Positions 8,324 through 17,382 are shown, counted from the first letter of the stretch. The stretch: 64,000 nucleotides of DNA from Modestobacter sp. VKM Ac-2986 (GCF_026967795.1 NZ_JAPVBH010000003.1:310001-374000), one strand, 5' to 3'. Notes: a model not told the origin generated them from the sequence alone. Numbers and translations: made by a program.

Positions 8324-8836
8324 ATGCCCCGGCTCCGCTGGCCGTCAGCACCGCTCCCGCGCGACGAGCTGGGCGTCGTCGTCCACGGGCCCGTCGTCCT
8401 GGCCCGCTCCCCGGGGATCACCGCGGCGCTGCGGTACGTCCTCGCCCACCCCGACGGGCTTCACCTGCCGGTGGTGCTGCGGGCGGAGGGCGTGCAGGCC
8501 GAAGCCGCCGGCCGCGAGCTGCACCGCCACCGCGTCACCGCGCCGGCGCAGGGTCCGGCGGTGGCCGCCGACCCGTGGACCGGCCTGCTGGTGACGGTGG
8601 ACGCGGACGGCGAGCAGCGGACGGCCGACCCCGGCAGGTCGCACAGCTCGGCCCGGTCCGACCCGCGGTCGGACTCGTTCGAGTCCGAGGCCGGCTACTG
8701 GATCGGCCGGCTGCCCACCGACGGCCGGCTCCGGCTCACCGTCTCCGGGCCGCAGGCCGGCCTGGCCGAGGCGACCACCGTCCTCGAGCTCGACGACCTG
8801 CACGACCTCGCCGACCGCGTCGTCCGGCTGCCCTGA
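8324..8836 (+). CDS. Conserved-looking protein of unknown function (170 aa)
   Basis: ATG at 8324; a GGAGGAGG lies about 15 bases upstream, rather far, with a nearer AGG. Codon use is fully typical. The product has no membrane segment or signal. It holds alternating strands (LGVVVHGPVVLARSP, HLPVVLRAEGV, RLRLTVSGP) and an acidic C-terminal helix LDDLHDLADRVV, suggesting a compact alpha/beta or beta-sandwich fold. I do not recognise the family. The last codons (VVRLP, stop) fall in the first copy of a 44-bp tandem repeat that also contains the end of the convergent flavoprotein gene. Confidence 0.65.
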   Translation: MPRLRWPSAPLPRDELGVVVHGPVVLARSPGITAALRYVLAHPDGLHLPVVLRAEGVQAEAAGRELHRHRVTAPAQGPAVAADPWTGLLVTVDADGEQRTADPGRSHSSARSDPRSDSFESEAGYWIGRLPTDGRLRLTVSGPQAGLAEATTVLELDDLHDLADRVVRLP

Positions 8837-8948
8837 CCGTTCAGCGGCCGTGCACCGCACGCGTCGTCCGGCTGCGCTGACCGCTCAGCGGCCGAGCACC
8901 GACCGCGTCGTCCGGCTGCCCCAGTCGTTCAGCGGCCGAGCACCGACC
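8817..8948. repeat. Three tandem copies of a 44-bp unit spanning two convergent gene ends
   Basis: Copies at 8817-8860, 8861-8904 and 8905-8948, each starting GCGTCGTCCGGCTG and containing TCAGCGGCCG and GCACCG; they differ from each other at about five or six positions. The first copy encodes the end of the plus-strand gene, including its stop. The third copy encodes the end of the minus-strand flavoprotein (VLGR, stop at 8929-8931). The unit therefore equals the original junction between the two genes, triplicated in place. Direct, spacer-less copies rule out a CRISPR array. Confidence 0.85.
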
Positions 8949-10707
8949 GCAGCGCGTCCCGCAGCCACGCGTGGGCCTGCTCCGCCGACGCCGGGGCGCC
9001 CGCGTGCCGGGCGGCGACGTGGCAGTCGGGCCGCACGAGCAGCACCCCCGCGTCGCCGATCTCGCGCAGCTCGGCCCACGTGCCGTACGGGTCGTCGTAG
9101 GGCAGCCCCGGCCCGATCGGCACCTCGGTGAGCGTCAGCCCCAGCTCCTCCCCCGCCGCCCGGGCCGCGGCCAGCCAGTCCTCGCCGCCCACGCCGGTCA
9201 CCACGCTGAACGCGCCGTGCCCGACCAGGTCCAGCGTCGACACCCGGTGCCCGGCGCGGGTCACCCAGGTGTGCGGCAGCTTCGCCCCGGGCCAGGTGGT
9301 CGGCTGGGCGTACAGCTCCGGGTCCCGGCGGTAGGCCGGCATCGGCGTCCCGTCGGGGACCACGGCACCCGAGACGTAGCGCTGGTTGTGCTCGACGCCG
9401 TGCGCGTCGAACTCGTGGGCCTTGTAGGCGATCGCCTCGCGCAGCGCGGCCCGCACCTTCTCCCCCTCGGGCCCGGGCGCCTTGCGCAGCGCGAGCTGGC
9501 GGTCCAGTGCGGCGACGTCCGTGGTGTCGGTGAGGTCGAGCGCGGTGAGGATCCGTCCGGTGTCGGCGATGCTCTGGTTGGCCCGCTCGACCACCTGCCG
9601 GGCGATCGGTGCCCGCTCGGCGTCGTAGCTGTCCAGCAGCGCGGGACCGGCCGTCCCGGCGACGACCGCGGCGATCTTCCAGGCCAGGTTGTAGGCGTCC
9701 TGGATCGAGGTGTTCGACCCCAGCCCGTTCGTCGGCGGGTGCCGGTGCACCGCGTCGCCGACGCAGAACACCCGGCCGCGGGCGATCGTCGTGGCGAAGT
9801 GGTGGTTGACCGTCCACGGGGACGCCGACTTCACCGTCATCTCGAAGTCCTCGGTGCCCACCAGCGCCACGGCCAGCTCGCGCACCGCGGCGTCGGTGAA
9901 CTCCGGCGGGCCGGCGGCGACCTCGTAGCCCCACATGAGCATCCACTCGGTCCAGGGCCTGATCATCCGCAGCACGCCCAGCCCGACGCCCTCCTTCTCC
10001 GCGCCCGGCTGGAGCATCCAGTAGAGGACCGAGGGCCGGTGCGCCACCAGGTGCGTGAGGTCGGCCTCGAACACGATGCTCATCGCACCGGCCACCGCGC
10101 CCGGCCCCTCGAAGGGCAGCTCCAGGTCGGCGGCCACCCGGCTGCGTGCGCCGTCCGCGCCGATCAGGTACCGCGACCGGACGGCGTACTCGACCCCGGT
10201 CAGCCGGTCGCGCAGCGTGGTGGTGACGCCGTCGTCGTCCTGGACGTGCCGCAGGTACTCGGTGTCGAAGCGCACCTTCGCGCCGCGGTCCTGCGCGGCC
10301 TTCACCAGCACCGGCTCGGTGATCGTCTGCGGCGCGTCGAGCATCGTGCAGGGGCTGGCCAGCTCGTAGTCGGCGTGCCGCACGGTGTCGGTGCCCCAGG
10401 AGGGGATCCGGCCCAGCTCCTCACCGACCAGGCTGGTGCAGAACGTCGTGTTGCCCATCAGCTCCCACGGCGTGGCCAGCGCCAGCAGCGTCTCCTCCAC
10501 GCCCGCGTCGCGCAGCGTCTCCATCGTGCGCTGGTTGGTGATGTGCGCCCGTGGGGTGTCCGACAGCCGGCCGTACCGGGTGACCACCAGGACGCCGGTC
10601 CCGTACGTGGCCAGGAACAGTGCGGACGCCGCCCCGGCCGGCCCCGAGCCGACGACGAGGACGTCGACCTCCACGGTGGGCTGTGGCTGGGCACCTGCTG
10701 CGGACAT
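8929..10707 (-). CDS. FAD-dependent aromatic hydroxylase, phenol hydroxylase/TfdB-like
   Basis: 592 residues, the length of 2,4-dichlorophenol 6-monooxygenase (TfdB). It should hydroxylate a phenolic ring using NAD(P)H and O2. The N-terminal dinucleotide-binding motif VLVVGSGPAGAASAL is at about residues 15-29, the second FAD motif GRVFCVGDAVHRHPPTNGLG lies mid-protein, and a thioredoxin-like C-terminal domain follows, as in the phenol hydroxylase branch. I chose the ATG at 10707 because GGGGAG sits four bases upstream; the GTG at 10722 is weaker. The natural substrate is unknown and no ring-cleavage dioxygenase is nearby. The 3' end lies in a tandem duplication. Confidence 0.88.
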   Translation of the reverse strand: MSAAGAQPQPTVEVDVLVVGSGPAGAASALFLATYGTGVLVVTRYGRLSDTPRAHITNQRTMETLRDAGVEETLLALATPWELMGNTTFCTSLVGEELGRIPSWGTDTVRHADYELASPCTMLDAPQTITEPVLVKAAQDRGAKVRFDTEYLRHVQDDDGVTTTLRDRLTGVEYAVRSRYLIGADGARSRVAADLELPFEGPGAVAGAMSIVFEADLTHLVAHRPSVLYWMLQPGAEKEGVGLGVLRMIRPWTEWMLMWGYEVAAGPPEFTDAAVRELAVALVGTEDFEMTVKSASPWTVNHHFATTIARGRVFCVGDAVHRHPPTNGLGSNTSIQDAYNLAWKIAAVVAGTAGPALLDSYDAERAPIARQVVERANQSIADTGRILTALDLTDTTDVAALDRQLALRKAPGPEGEKVRAALREAIAYKAHEFDAHGVEHNQRYVSGAVVPDGTPMPAYRRDPELYAQPTTWPGAKLPHTWVTRAGHRVSTLDLVGHGAFSVVTGVGGEDWLAAARAAGEELGLTLTEVPIGPGLPYDDPYGTWAELREIGDAGVLLVRPDCHVAARHAGAPASAEQAHAWLRDALRSVLGR

Positions 10708-10788
10708 CTGCTCCCCGATCACGTGGCGGTGTCGGGGCGAGGCTCGCGGCCACCCGCTCCTGTGTCAAGGGACACAGTCGGCCGGTGG

Positions 10789-12423
10789 TCAGGCGAAGAG
10801 CACGGGCTCCGCGCGCCGGTCCTGCTTGGACGCGTACATCGCCTGGTCCGCCCGCCGGGTCAGCTCCACGGCGTCCATGCCCGGCTCGGAGCAGGCGACG
10901 CCGAGGCTGGCGCTGAGCTCCGCGGCGCCGTCGGTGAGCTGGACCGGGCCCACCAGGGCGTCGCGCACCCGGGTGGCCAGGGCCAGCGCGGCCGCCTGCG
11001 AGCCGACGTCCCGGCTCACCACGAGGAACTCGTCCCCGCCCAGCCGGCCGAGGACGTCGTCGTGCCGCAGCGCGCTGCGGATCCGGTCGGCGGCCGCGAT
11101 CAGCAGCTCGTCGCCGGCGCGGTGGCCGAGCAGGTCGTTGACGGTCTTCAGGTGGTCCAGGTCGAGGAAGACCGCGGCGGCCGGGCGGCCCTGCTCCTCG
11201 CGCAGGGTCCGGGCCAGCACCACCATGGTCGAGGCCCGGTTGTGGGCCCCGGTGAGGTCGTCGAAGGTCGCCTGCGCGGTCAGCTCCTCGCGCATCCGCA
11301 CGCTCTCGGTCACGTCGTTCACGCAGATCAGCACCCCGGGCGCACCCTCCCGGTCGCTGAGCCCGGTGAACGTGACCGAGCAGACCCGGGTCGCGCCCGT
11401 GCCGGCGTGCCGCACGGTCAGCTCCATCTCCGTGCCGGCGGCTTCGTCGTCCGCGGTCGCCAGCACGCTGCCCAGGACGGCGGCCACCGCGTCCCGGTCG
11501 GCGGGCTGGAGGGCGGCGGCCAGCTCGGCGTGGCCGGTGACCGCCGACAGCCCGAGGATCGCGCCCAGGCGGGCGTTGGCGTAGACCACCCCCAGGTCGG
11601 TGTCCAGCTGCAGGATGCCGACCGGCAGCGCCTCGGCGACCCGGTGCAGCAGCTGGGCCTGCCGGCGGGCCTGCTCCTGGGCGGCCATCTCGTCGGAGAT
11701 GTCGGTCATCTGGGTGGTCACGACCACCTCGGCCGGGTCGTCGGCGGGCTGGTAGACGTTCTCCAGTTCCAGCCACAGCCAGGAGCCGTCGGGCCGGCGG
11801 TGCCGCAGCCGCACCCGCTCGCTGTCCCGGCGGGAGAGCAGCTCCAACCAGGCGGACACCGCGCGCTGCTGGTCGTCGGGGTGGACCAGGTCCAGCGACC
11901 GGGTGCCGACGAGCTCCTCCGGCGTCCACCCCAGCATCCGGGTCGTCCGCTCGTCGATCGCGGTGAAGTTGGCGAAGGCGTCCTTGCGGACGGTCGCCGT
12001 GCGCGGGCGGCGGCCGGCGGACAGCGCGACGTCCGGGGGCACGGTGGCGGCCAGCGGGCCGCCGGCGGACAGGTCGAAGCCGGTCAGCAGCACGCCGTGC
12101 AGCTGGCGGGCGTCCAGGAGGACGTGCGGCCGGACGACGTCGGGGTCCCTGCGCAGCCGCGACGCCCCCGTGGCGTACCCCGTGGCGAGCGCCCGCTCGA
12201 AGTCCGCGATCGCGGCCGGGGCGTCCGCGGGCACGATCAGGTCCAGCATGGTGCGCATGTCCGGCGGGGCCAGCAGCATGCGCTCGGCGGGCAGCCGCAG
12301 GGCCAGCGGCACCGGGACGAGCGTCCCGTCGGCGGTCATGGCGCCGATGAGCAGGTGCTGCTGCGCCACCATCGCGGCGAGCGTGTGCGCGCAGCTCCAG
12401 TCGGACGCAGCCTGATCGGTCAT
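10789..12423 (-). CDS. PAS-domain diguanylate cyclase (GGDEF)
   Basis: 544 residues. A poorly conserved N-terminal sensor region is followed by two PAS domains (about 150-265 and 270-390) and a GGDEF domain (about 395-540). The active-site motif is intact: RLGGDEFLVV. An RHDD sequence eight residues before GGDEF matches the RxxD inhibitory site that binds product. The predicted activity is synthesis of cyclic di-GMP from two GTP, gated by a PAS ligand. No membrane segment is seen. The ATG at 12423 has GGAGG three to four bases upstream; the longer GTG-started frame covers non-coding DNA. No EAL partner is adjacent. Confidence 0.92.
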   Translation of the reverse strand: MTDQAASDWSCAHTLAAMVAQQHLLIGAMTADGTLVPVPLALRLPAERMLLAPPDMRTMLDLIVPADAPAAIADFERALATGYATGASRLRRDPDVVRPHVLLDARQLHGVLLTGFDLSAGGPLAATVPPDVALSAGRRPRTATVRKDAFANFTAIDERTTRMLGWTPEELVGTRSLDLVHPDDQQRAVSAWLELLSRRDSERVRLRHRRPDGSWLWLELENVYQPADDPAEVVVTTQMTDISDEMAAQEQARRQAQLLHRVAEALPVGILQLDTDLGVVYANARLGAILGLSAVTGHAELAAALQPADRDAVAAVLGSVLATADDEAAGTEMELTVRHAGTGATRVCSVTFTGLSDREGAPGVLICVNDVTESVRMREELTAQATFDDLTGAHNRASTMVVLARTLREEQGRPAAAVFLDLDHLKTVNDLLGHRAGDELLIAAADRIRSALRHDDVLGRLGGDEFLVVSRDVGSQAAALALATRVRDALVGPVQLTDGAAELSASLGVACSEPGMDAVELTRRADQAMYASKQDRRAEPVLFA

Positions 12424-12516
12424 GCCCCTCCATCGGCGGGTCGGGTGGTGGACTGCAGGGTGACACGGACGACCCCACTCCCCAGGGTGGGGCCCCACCC
12501 CGGGGACGGACGCCGG

Positions 12517-13545
12517 TCAGGCGCCGGCGACCCGGGGTGCGACCTCGGTGCCCAGCAGCTCGATGCCGCGGAGCAGGTCGGCGTGCGCCAGCCGCGGGTT
12601 GGTCATCTGCAGCGAGATGCGGTCGACGCCGCCGAGCTGGCCGGAGATGCGCACCAGCTTCTCAGCCACCGACTCCGGGTCGCCCATGAAGAAGGCGCCG
12701 TTCGGCCCGCTGGTGGCGTCGAACTGGGCCCGCGACGGGGCGGCGAACCCGCGCTCGCGGGAGACCTTGGTGAACATCTCGTGCCAGCCCGGGTAGATGG
12801 TGTCCGCGGCGGCCTGGCTGCTGTCGGCGACGTAGCCGAACACGTGCAGGCCCACCTGCAGTGCCTCGGGCGCGTGCCCGGCCTGCGCGCCGGCCCGGCG
12901 GTAGAGGTCGATCAGCGGGGCGAACTGGCGGGGCTCGCCGCCGATGATCGCGACCATGAGCGGCAGGCCGAGCAGGCCCGCGCGGGCGAAGGACTCCGGG
13001 CTGCCGCCGACGCCGACCCAGATCGGCAGCGGGTCCTGCAGCGGCCGCGGGTAGACGCCCTGGCCGGTCAGCGTCGGGCGGTGCCGGCCCGACCAGGTGA
13101 CCCGCTCGGAGTCGCGCAGCTTCAGCAGCAGGTCCAGCTTCTCGGTGAACAGGGTGTCGTAGTCGCCCAGGGAGAGCCCGAACAGCGGGAACGCCTCGGT
13201 GAACGAGCCGCGCCCGACGACCAGGTCGATGCGGCCCTTGCTGATCAGGTCCAACGTGGCGAACTCCTGGAACACCCGCACCGGGTCCGCGGCGCTGAGC
13301 ACGGTGACCGCGCTGCCCAGCCGGATCCGGGACGTGCGGGCCGCGGCGGCGGCGAGGAGCACCGCGGGCGCGGAGTCGTAGTACTCGGGCCGGTGGTGCT
13401 CACCGATGCCGAAGGAGTACAGGCCCACCTGGTCGGCGAGGGCGATCTCCTCCAGCAGGTGCTCGATCCGCTCCTCGGGCCCGATGAGCCGCTCGGTGGT
13501 CGGATCGGTCACGGCCGAGACGAAGCTGTCGACGCCGATGTGCAC
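12517..13545 (-). CDS. Luciferase-like (LLM class) flavin-dependent oxidoreductase
   Basis: 342 residues, luciferase-like TIM barrel. Marks are GLYSFGIGEHHRPEYYDSAP, RIRLGSAVTVLSAADPVRV, LISKGRIDLVVGRGSF and PIWVGVGGSPES. This branch (YhbW/CE1758-like) is generally FMN-dependent and uses reduced flavin to oxygenate small molecules. The GTG at 13545 follows GGGAGG by six bases and opens on IGVDSF, where homology starts. It is divergent from the AldO gene across 116 bases. It might belong with the catabolic genes to its right, but nothing in the sequence proves this. Confidence 0.85.
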   Translation of the reverse strand: MHIGVDSFVSAVTDPTTERLIGPEERIEHLLEEIALADQVGLYSFGIGEHHRPEYYDSAPAVLLAAAAARTSRIRLGSAVTVLSAADPVRVFQEFATLDLISKGRIDLVVGRGSFTEAFPLFGLSLGDYDTLFTEKLDLLLKLRDSERVTWSGRHRPTLTGQGVYPRPLQDPLPIWVGVGGSPESFARAGLLGLPLMVAIIGGEPRQFAPLIDLYRRAGAQAGHAPEALQVGLHVFGYVADSSQAAADTIYPGWHEMFTKVSRERGFAAPSRAQFDATSGPNGAFFMGDPESVAEKLVRISGQLGGVDRISLQMTNPRLAHADLLRGIELLGTEVAPRVAGA

Positions 13546-13661
13546 GGGGTGCCTCCCAGGTGACGGACGCCGACGGAAGGTCGTTCGACGTTCAACCACC
13601 AGTGAACCAGGTCGACAGGCCCTCTGCGGCGTGCAGCCCCGTGGGCGGGGACACTCGGGGC

Positions 13662-14927
13662 GTGACCGAACTGGCAGTGCACTGGGCAGGCATCAACTGG
13701 GCGGGCAACTACCGCTACGGCGCGACGGAGCTGCACCGGCCGGGTTCCCTGGCCCAGCTGCAGGAGCTCGTGGCCCGTACCCCGCACGTGCACGTGCTGG
13801 GCTCGCGACACTCCTTCAACGGCGTCTCCGACTCCCCCGAGCTCATCTCGCTCGAGGACATGACCGACCCGGGCACGGTCGTCGTCTCCCCCGACCGGCG
13901 CACCGTGACCCTGGACGCCGGCATGCGCTACGGCGAGCTGACCGAGGTGCTGCACCGGGAGGGCCTGGCCCTGCACAACCTGGCCTCGCTGCCGCACATC
14001 TCGGTGGCCGGCGCGGTCGCCACCGCCACGCACGGCTCCGGGGTGGGCAACCGCAACCTGGCCGCCGCCGTGGCCGGGGTCGAGATCGTCACCTCCGACG
14101 GCGAGCTGGTGCGTGCCGCCCGCGGGGACGCCGACTTCGCCGGCATGGTCGTCGGCATGGGCGCCCTGGGCGTGCTGACCCGGGTCACCCTCGACGTCGA
14201 GCCGGAGTTCTCCGTCGCGCAGCGGGTGTTCGACCACCTGCCCTGGGACGCGTTGTTCGAGAACTTCGAGGAGATCGTCTCCGCCGGGTACAGCGTCAGC
14301 CTCTTCACCCTCTTCGGCGGCGACGTCGACATGGTCTGGGTGAAGTCGCGCACCGACGGCCCGGCCGCCCCCGAGGAGATGTTCGGCGCCCGCGCCGCGG
14401 ACGGCGAGCGGCACCCCATCCCCGGCATCGACCCGACGCCGGCCACCCCTCAGCTGGACGACGCCGGCCTGTGGTCCGACCGCCTGCCGCACTTCCGGAT
14501 GGGCTTCACCCCCAGCAACGGCGACGAGATCCAGACCGAGTACCTGCTCCCCCGCAGCCAGGCCGTCGCCGGGCTGCAGGCGCTGTTGCGGCTCGGGACG
14601 GCGATCCGGCCGCTGCTGCAGACGTGCGAGATCCGGACCATCGCCGCCGACGACCTCTGGATGAGCACCGCCCACGGCGTGGACTCGGTGGCCTTCCACT
14701 TCACCTGGGTGCAGGACCAGCCCGCCGTCGAGCACCTGCTGGTCGACCTCGAGGCCGCGCTGCTGCCGCTGGGTGCCCGCCCGCACTGGGGCAAGGTCTT
14801 CCTCGCCGACGCCGCGACCCTGGCCCCGCGCTACCCCCACCACGGCGACTTCGTGTCCCTGGTCGAGCGGATGGACCCCCGCGGCGCCTTCCGCAACACC
14901 TGGCTGGAGCGCAACGTCCTGGGCTGA
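13662..14927 (+). CDS. aldO: Alditol oxidase (AldO-like), FAD-dependent
   Basis: 421 residues against 418 for Streptomyces coelicolor AldO, which it resembles along its length from memory. It oxidises the terminal carbinol of polyols such as xylitol or sorbitol to an aldose, making H2O2. VAO-type FAD domain marks: NWAGNYRYGATELHRP at the start, LGSRHSFNGVSDS (the histidine aligns with the covalent FAD ligand of AldO), LPHISVAGAVATATHGSGVG; the C-terminal substrate domain holds QTCEIRTIAADDLW and RPHWGKVF. I chose the GTG at 13662, just before the conserved region; the upstream in-frame extension is not conserved. It precedes a second FAD oxidase by 79 bases. Confidence 0.88.
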   Translation: MTELAVHWAGINWAGNYRYGATELHRPGSLAQLQELVARTPHVHVLGSRHSFNGVSDSPELISLEDMTDPGTVVVSPDRRTVTLDAGMRYGELTEVLHREGLALHNLASLPHISVAGAVATATHGSGVGNRNLAAAVAGVEIVTSDGELVRAARGDADFAGMVVGMGALGVLTRVTLDVEPEFSVAQRVFDHLPWDALFENFEEIVSAGYSVSLFTLFGGDVDMVWVKSRTDGPAAPEEMFGARAADGERHPIPGIDPTPATPQLDDAGLWSDRLPHFRMGFTPSNGDEIQTEYLLPRSQAVAGLQALLRLGTAIRPLLQTCEIRTIAADDLWMSTAHGVDSVAFHFTWVQDQPAVEHLLVDLEAALLPLGARPHWGKVFLADAATLAPRYPHHGDFVSLVERMDPRGAFRNTWLERNVLG

Positions 14928-14936
14928 GCGCCGGGA

Positions 14937-14974
14937 GGGGACGGCGGTAACACGGTCATGACGCCGCCGTCCCC
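14937..14974 (+). terminator. Hairpin between the two FAD-oxidase genes
   Basis: Arms GGGGACGGCGG (14937-14947) and CCGCCGTCCCC (14964-14974) are exact complements around a 16-base loop that itself holds GTCATGAC. It lies ten bases after the AldO stop and could terminate or attenuate. The loop also contains GTAAC-n6-ATGAC (14946-14961), a match to the AC-n9-AC pattern bound by GlnR, so a regulatory role is possible. Confidence 0.5.
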
Positions 14975-15006
14975 CCACCGAGACGTGCCGCGGGCACGCT
15001 GCCGGC

Positions 15007-16386
15007 ATGAGCGTCACGGACCTGACCCCGCCCGCCGTCTTCTCCGGGATCGTCGGCGCCGAGCGGGTGATCCCCGGCGGGCCGGCCGCCAGCGCCTGGC
15101 TGCGCGACTTCTCCTGGTACTCCCCCGTGCTGGAGAACGCCCTCGCCGACACCACCGTCGACGCGGTGCTGCGCCCGGAGACCGTCGACCAGCTCCGGGA
15201 GTGCGTCGCGGCCGCGGCCGGGCTGCGGATCCCGGTCACCCTGCGCGGGGCCGGCACCGGCAACTACGGGCAGTCGCTGCCGCTGCAGTCCGGCGTCGTC
15301 ATCGACGTCCGGGACGTCGCCGGTGTGCTGGCCGTCACCGAGGGGCGGATCGCCGTCCTGCCCGGCACGGTGATGAAGGACGCCGAGGCCGCCGCGCGGG
15401 CCACCGGCCAGGAGCTCGCGGTCATGCCCAGCACCTACCGGATCTCCACCGCCTCGGGGTTCGTCTCCGGCGGCTCGGGCGGCATCGGCGGCGCCGCGCA
15501 CGGCGACCTGTGGGACGACAACGTGCTGGCCGTCGAGCTGCTCACCGTCGAGGAGACCCCGCGCACGGTCCGGCTCGAGGGCGACGACGTCCGCCCGGTG
15601 CTGCACACCTACGGCACCATCGGCGTCCTCACCCGGATCGAGTTCCGGCTGGTGCCCGCGCACGACTACACCCCGGTGGTCGTCGCCTTCCCCGACCTGC
15701 CCGCCCTGGCCGGCTTCGCCCACGACCTGGTGTCCGGTGACCTGCACGTGCGGCTGTGCTCGGTGCACGAGGCGGCCGGCGCGGCGATGCTCACCCCGAT
15801 CACCGCCCTCTACGAGCCCGGGGAGGACGTCGCCCTGCTGTGGGCCGACACGGCCCAGCTGCCCGAGCTCGAGGCGGCGGCCACCGCCGCCGGCGGACGC
15901 ATGATCGAGTGGACGGTCAAGCCGCACATCAGCCAGTTCCCGTTCAGCCACTCGATCCTGTGGTCGCGGAAGGCGGCACCGTCGTCGTCCTGGCTGCAGT
16001 GCGAGTACGCCAGCGACCGGGCGGAGTTCCTCGGCCAGGTCGCCGCGCTGCGGGATGCCTACCCCGGGGTGTTCCTGCAGCACATCGAGGTCATCACCTC
16101 GGCCGGCCGCACCCGGCCGATGGGCATCACGCCGCTGGTCGGGCTGCCCGACCACGAGCAGGCGCTGGAGGAGCTCATCACCTTCTGCCGGGCGCTGGGC
16201 ATGACGGTGCTCAACCCGCACAGCTACGTCGTCGAGGAGGGCGGCTTCGTCGGCGACACCGCGCAGGTGGTGGCGCTGAAGACCACCAGCGACCCCTACG
16301 GCTTGCTCAACCCGGGCAAGCTGGGCGACAGCTTCTTCACCTCCCGCGGCCTCACCCCGCCCAGCGCCCGGGCCGCGTCCCGCTGA
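15007..16386 (+). CDS. FAD-binding oxidoreductase, GlcD-like (paralogue 1)
   Basis: 459 residues with an FAD-binding type 4 (PCMH) domain in the first half: LRGAGTGNYGQSLPL and STASGFVSGGSGGIGG contact the FAD pyrophosphate. A C-terminal substrate cap ends in DPYGLLNPGKLGD, the usual GlcD-family finish. The expected covalent-histidine position is not obvious, so FAD may be non-covalent. Enzymes of this kind oxidise 2-hydroxy acids or other alcohols and amines; the substrate is unknown. It is clearly related to the protein at 26067 (both carry GTGNYGQ and LLNPGKL), and the two flank the catabolic block. The ATG at 15007 is the first supported start. Confidence 0.85.
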   Translation: MSVTDLTPPAVFSGIVGAERVIPGGPAASAWLRDFSWYSPVLENALADTTVDAVLRPETVDQLRECVAAAAGLRIPVTLRGAGTGNYGQSLPLQSGVVIDVRDVAGVLAVTEGRIAVLPGTVMKDAEAAARATGQELAVMPSTYRISTASGFVSGGSGGIGGAAHGDLWDDNVLAVELLTVEETPRTVRLEGDDVRPVLHTYGTIGVLTRIEFRLVPAHDYTPVVVAFPDLPALAGFAHDLVSGDLHVRLCSVHEAAGAAMLTPITALYEPGEDVALLWADTAQLPELEAAATAAGGRMIEWTVKPHISQFPFSHSILWSRKAAPSSSWLQCEYASDRAEFLGQVAALRDAYPGVFLQHIEVITSAGRTRPMGITPLVGLPDHEQALEELITFCRALGMTVLNPHSYVVEEGGFVGDTAQVVALKTTSDPYGLLNPGKLGDSFFTSRGLTPPSARAASR

Positions 16387-16452
16387 GCCGATCCACCGTC
16401 GTCCTGGTCCGTCCTCCGGCCGCGGCGCAGGCGGGTCAACCCGGCTGAGACA

Positions 16453-16484
16453 GGGTCGAGCCGCGTGCGCACGCGGCTCGACCC
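16453..16484. terminator. Perfect 32-base palindrome, bidirectional terminator candidate
   Basis: The 16-base arm GGGTCGAGCCGCGTGC is followed immediately by its exact complement, so the stem has no unpaired loop beyond steric need. It lies 67 bases after the FAD-oxidase stop and 92 before the creatininase stop, between convergent genes, which fits termination on both strands. No T-run follows, as is common in high-GC actinobacteria. Confidence 0.7.
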
Positions 16485-16493
16485 CCGCTGGTC

Positions 16494-16570
16494 CGGGTCG
16501 ACCCGCGGGGGCTGACGTCGAGCCGTGCCGTGGCGCGGCTCGACGTCCGGTGGCGCGGGTCGACTCGCGC
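16494..16570. repeat. Three further GTCGA-centred palindromes
   Basis: CGGGTCGACCCG (16494-16505) is a perfect palindrome. Arms GACGTCGAGCCG (16514-16525) and CGGCTCGACGTC (16536-16547) are exact complements around a 10-base loop. GCGCGGGTCGACTCGCGC (16553-16570) is palindromic with one mismatched pair. With the 32-base palindrome just upstream, four GTCGA-containing dyads fill a 118-bp stretch between convergent genes. Confidence 0.7.
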
Positions 16571-16575
16571 GAGCG

Positions 16576-17358
16576 TCAGGCTGTGGGCGGGCGCGGGTCG
16601 AACCTCGCCACCTCGGCCAGCGCCTCGCCGAGGTAGGTGACCATGCCGGCGGCGCGCTGCTCGCCGTACTCGGCGGTCGCGCCGCTGGCGTCGCCGATCA
16701 CGCCGGCGGGGCCGAAGTCGTCCGAGGACCAGCCGAAGCTCACCGAGCCGCCGAACCGCACGTGCCGGTAGGCGTCCAGGTGCTCGGGCACCCAGCGGGC
16801 GGCCTGGCTCATGTCGACCAGCTCCGGGCGCAGGTGCAGCATCAGCGACGTCTCGTCCATCCCGCCGTGCACGCCCATGCCCAGCTCGCCCGCGGGGCTC
16901 TGGCCGCCCTGGTCGGCCGGGGGCCGCGGGTGCACGGTGAAGGTGCGCAGCCCGGTCTCCAGCCGGATGTCGCGGGCGGCGACCTGCAGCAGCGCGGAGT
17001 TGCCGCCGTGGCCGTTGAGGAACACCAGCCGCCGGGCCGGGGTGCGGGCGAGGCTGCGGCCCAGGTCGTGCAGCACCGCGGTCAGCGTCGCCGCCGACAG
17101 CCAGAAGGTGCCCGCCGACCAGGCGTGCTCGTTGGACTTCGTGTACGCCAGCGGCGGGAGCAGCCACAGGTCCAGCTCCTCGCCGAACTGCGCGACGGCA
17201 CGCTCGGCGATCGAGGCCGCGGTGATCAGGTCGGTGGCCACCGGCAGGTGCGGGCCGTGCTGCTCGATCGCGCCGACCGGCAGCACCACCACGCTGTCCG
17301 GGCCGAGGGCCTCGACCAGGGCCGGTGCGGACAGGTCGGTGAGGAGTCGCGTGGTCAC
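16576..17358 (-). CDS. Creatininase-family amidohydrolase
   Basis: 260 residues, typical length. The family is metal-dependent and opens cyclic amides; members include creatininase, the F420-pathway enzyme ArfB and the mycofactocin peptidase MftE. All metal-ligand motifs are present: [15 protein letters not shown] near residue 35, [16 protein letters not shown] near 125 and [13 protein letters not shown] near 175. The natural substrate cannot be assigned. No mycofactocin genes are nearby, which argues against MftE. It is divergent from an amidohydrolase gene; the 94-base gap holds a GlnR-like site and inverted repeats. The GTG at 17358 opens on [13 protein letters not shown], where homology starts. 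Confidence 0.87.
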   Translation of the reverse strand: MTTRLLTDLSAPALVEALGPDSVVVLPVGAIEQHGPHLPVATDLITAASIAERAVAQFGEELDLWLLPPLAYTKSNEHAWSAGTFWLSAATLTAVLHDLGRSLARTPARRLVFLNGHGGNSALLQVAARDIRLETGLRTFTVHPRPPADQGGQSPAGELGMGVHGGMDETSLMLHLRPELVDMSQAARWVPEHLDAYRHVRFGGSVSFGWSSDDFGPAGVIGDASGATAEYGEQRAAGMVTYLGEALAEVARFDPRPPTA

Positions 17359-17382
17359 GGTGCCGGACGCTAGGCAGCCGGC

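Noticed and set aside
8817-8948. CRISPR-like direct repeats
   Set aside because: The copies abut with no spacers, contain gene ends, and there are no cas genes.
13546-13566. GlnR-like GTCAC-n6-GGCAC before the luciferase-like gene at 12517
   Set aside because: It overlaps the ribosome site and has a poor second half; it shows how easily this motif arises by chance.
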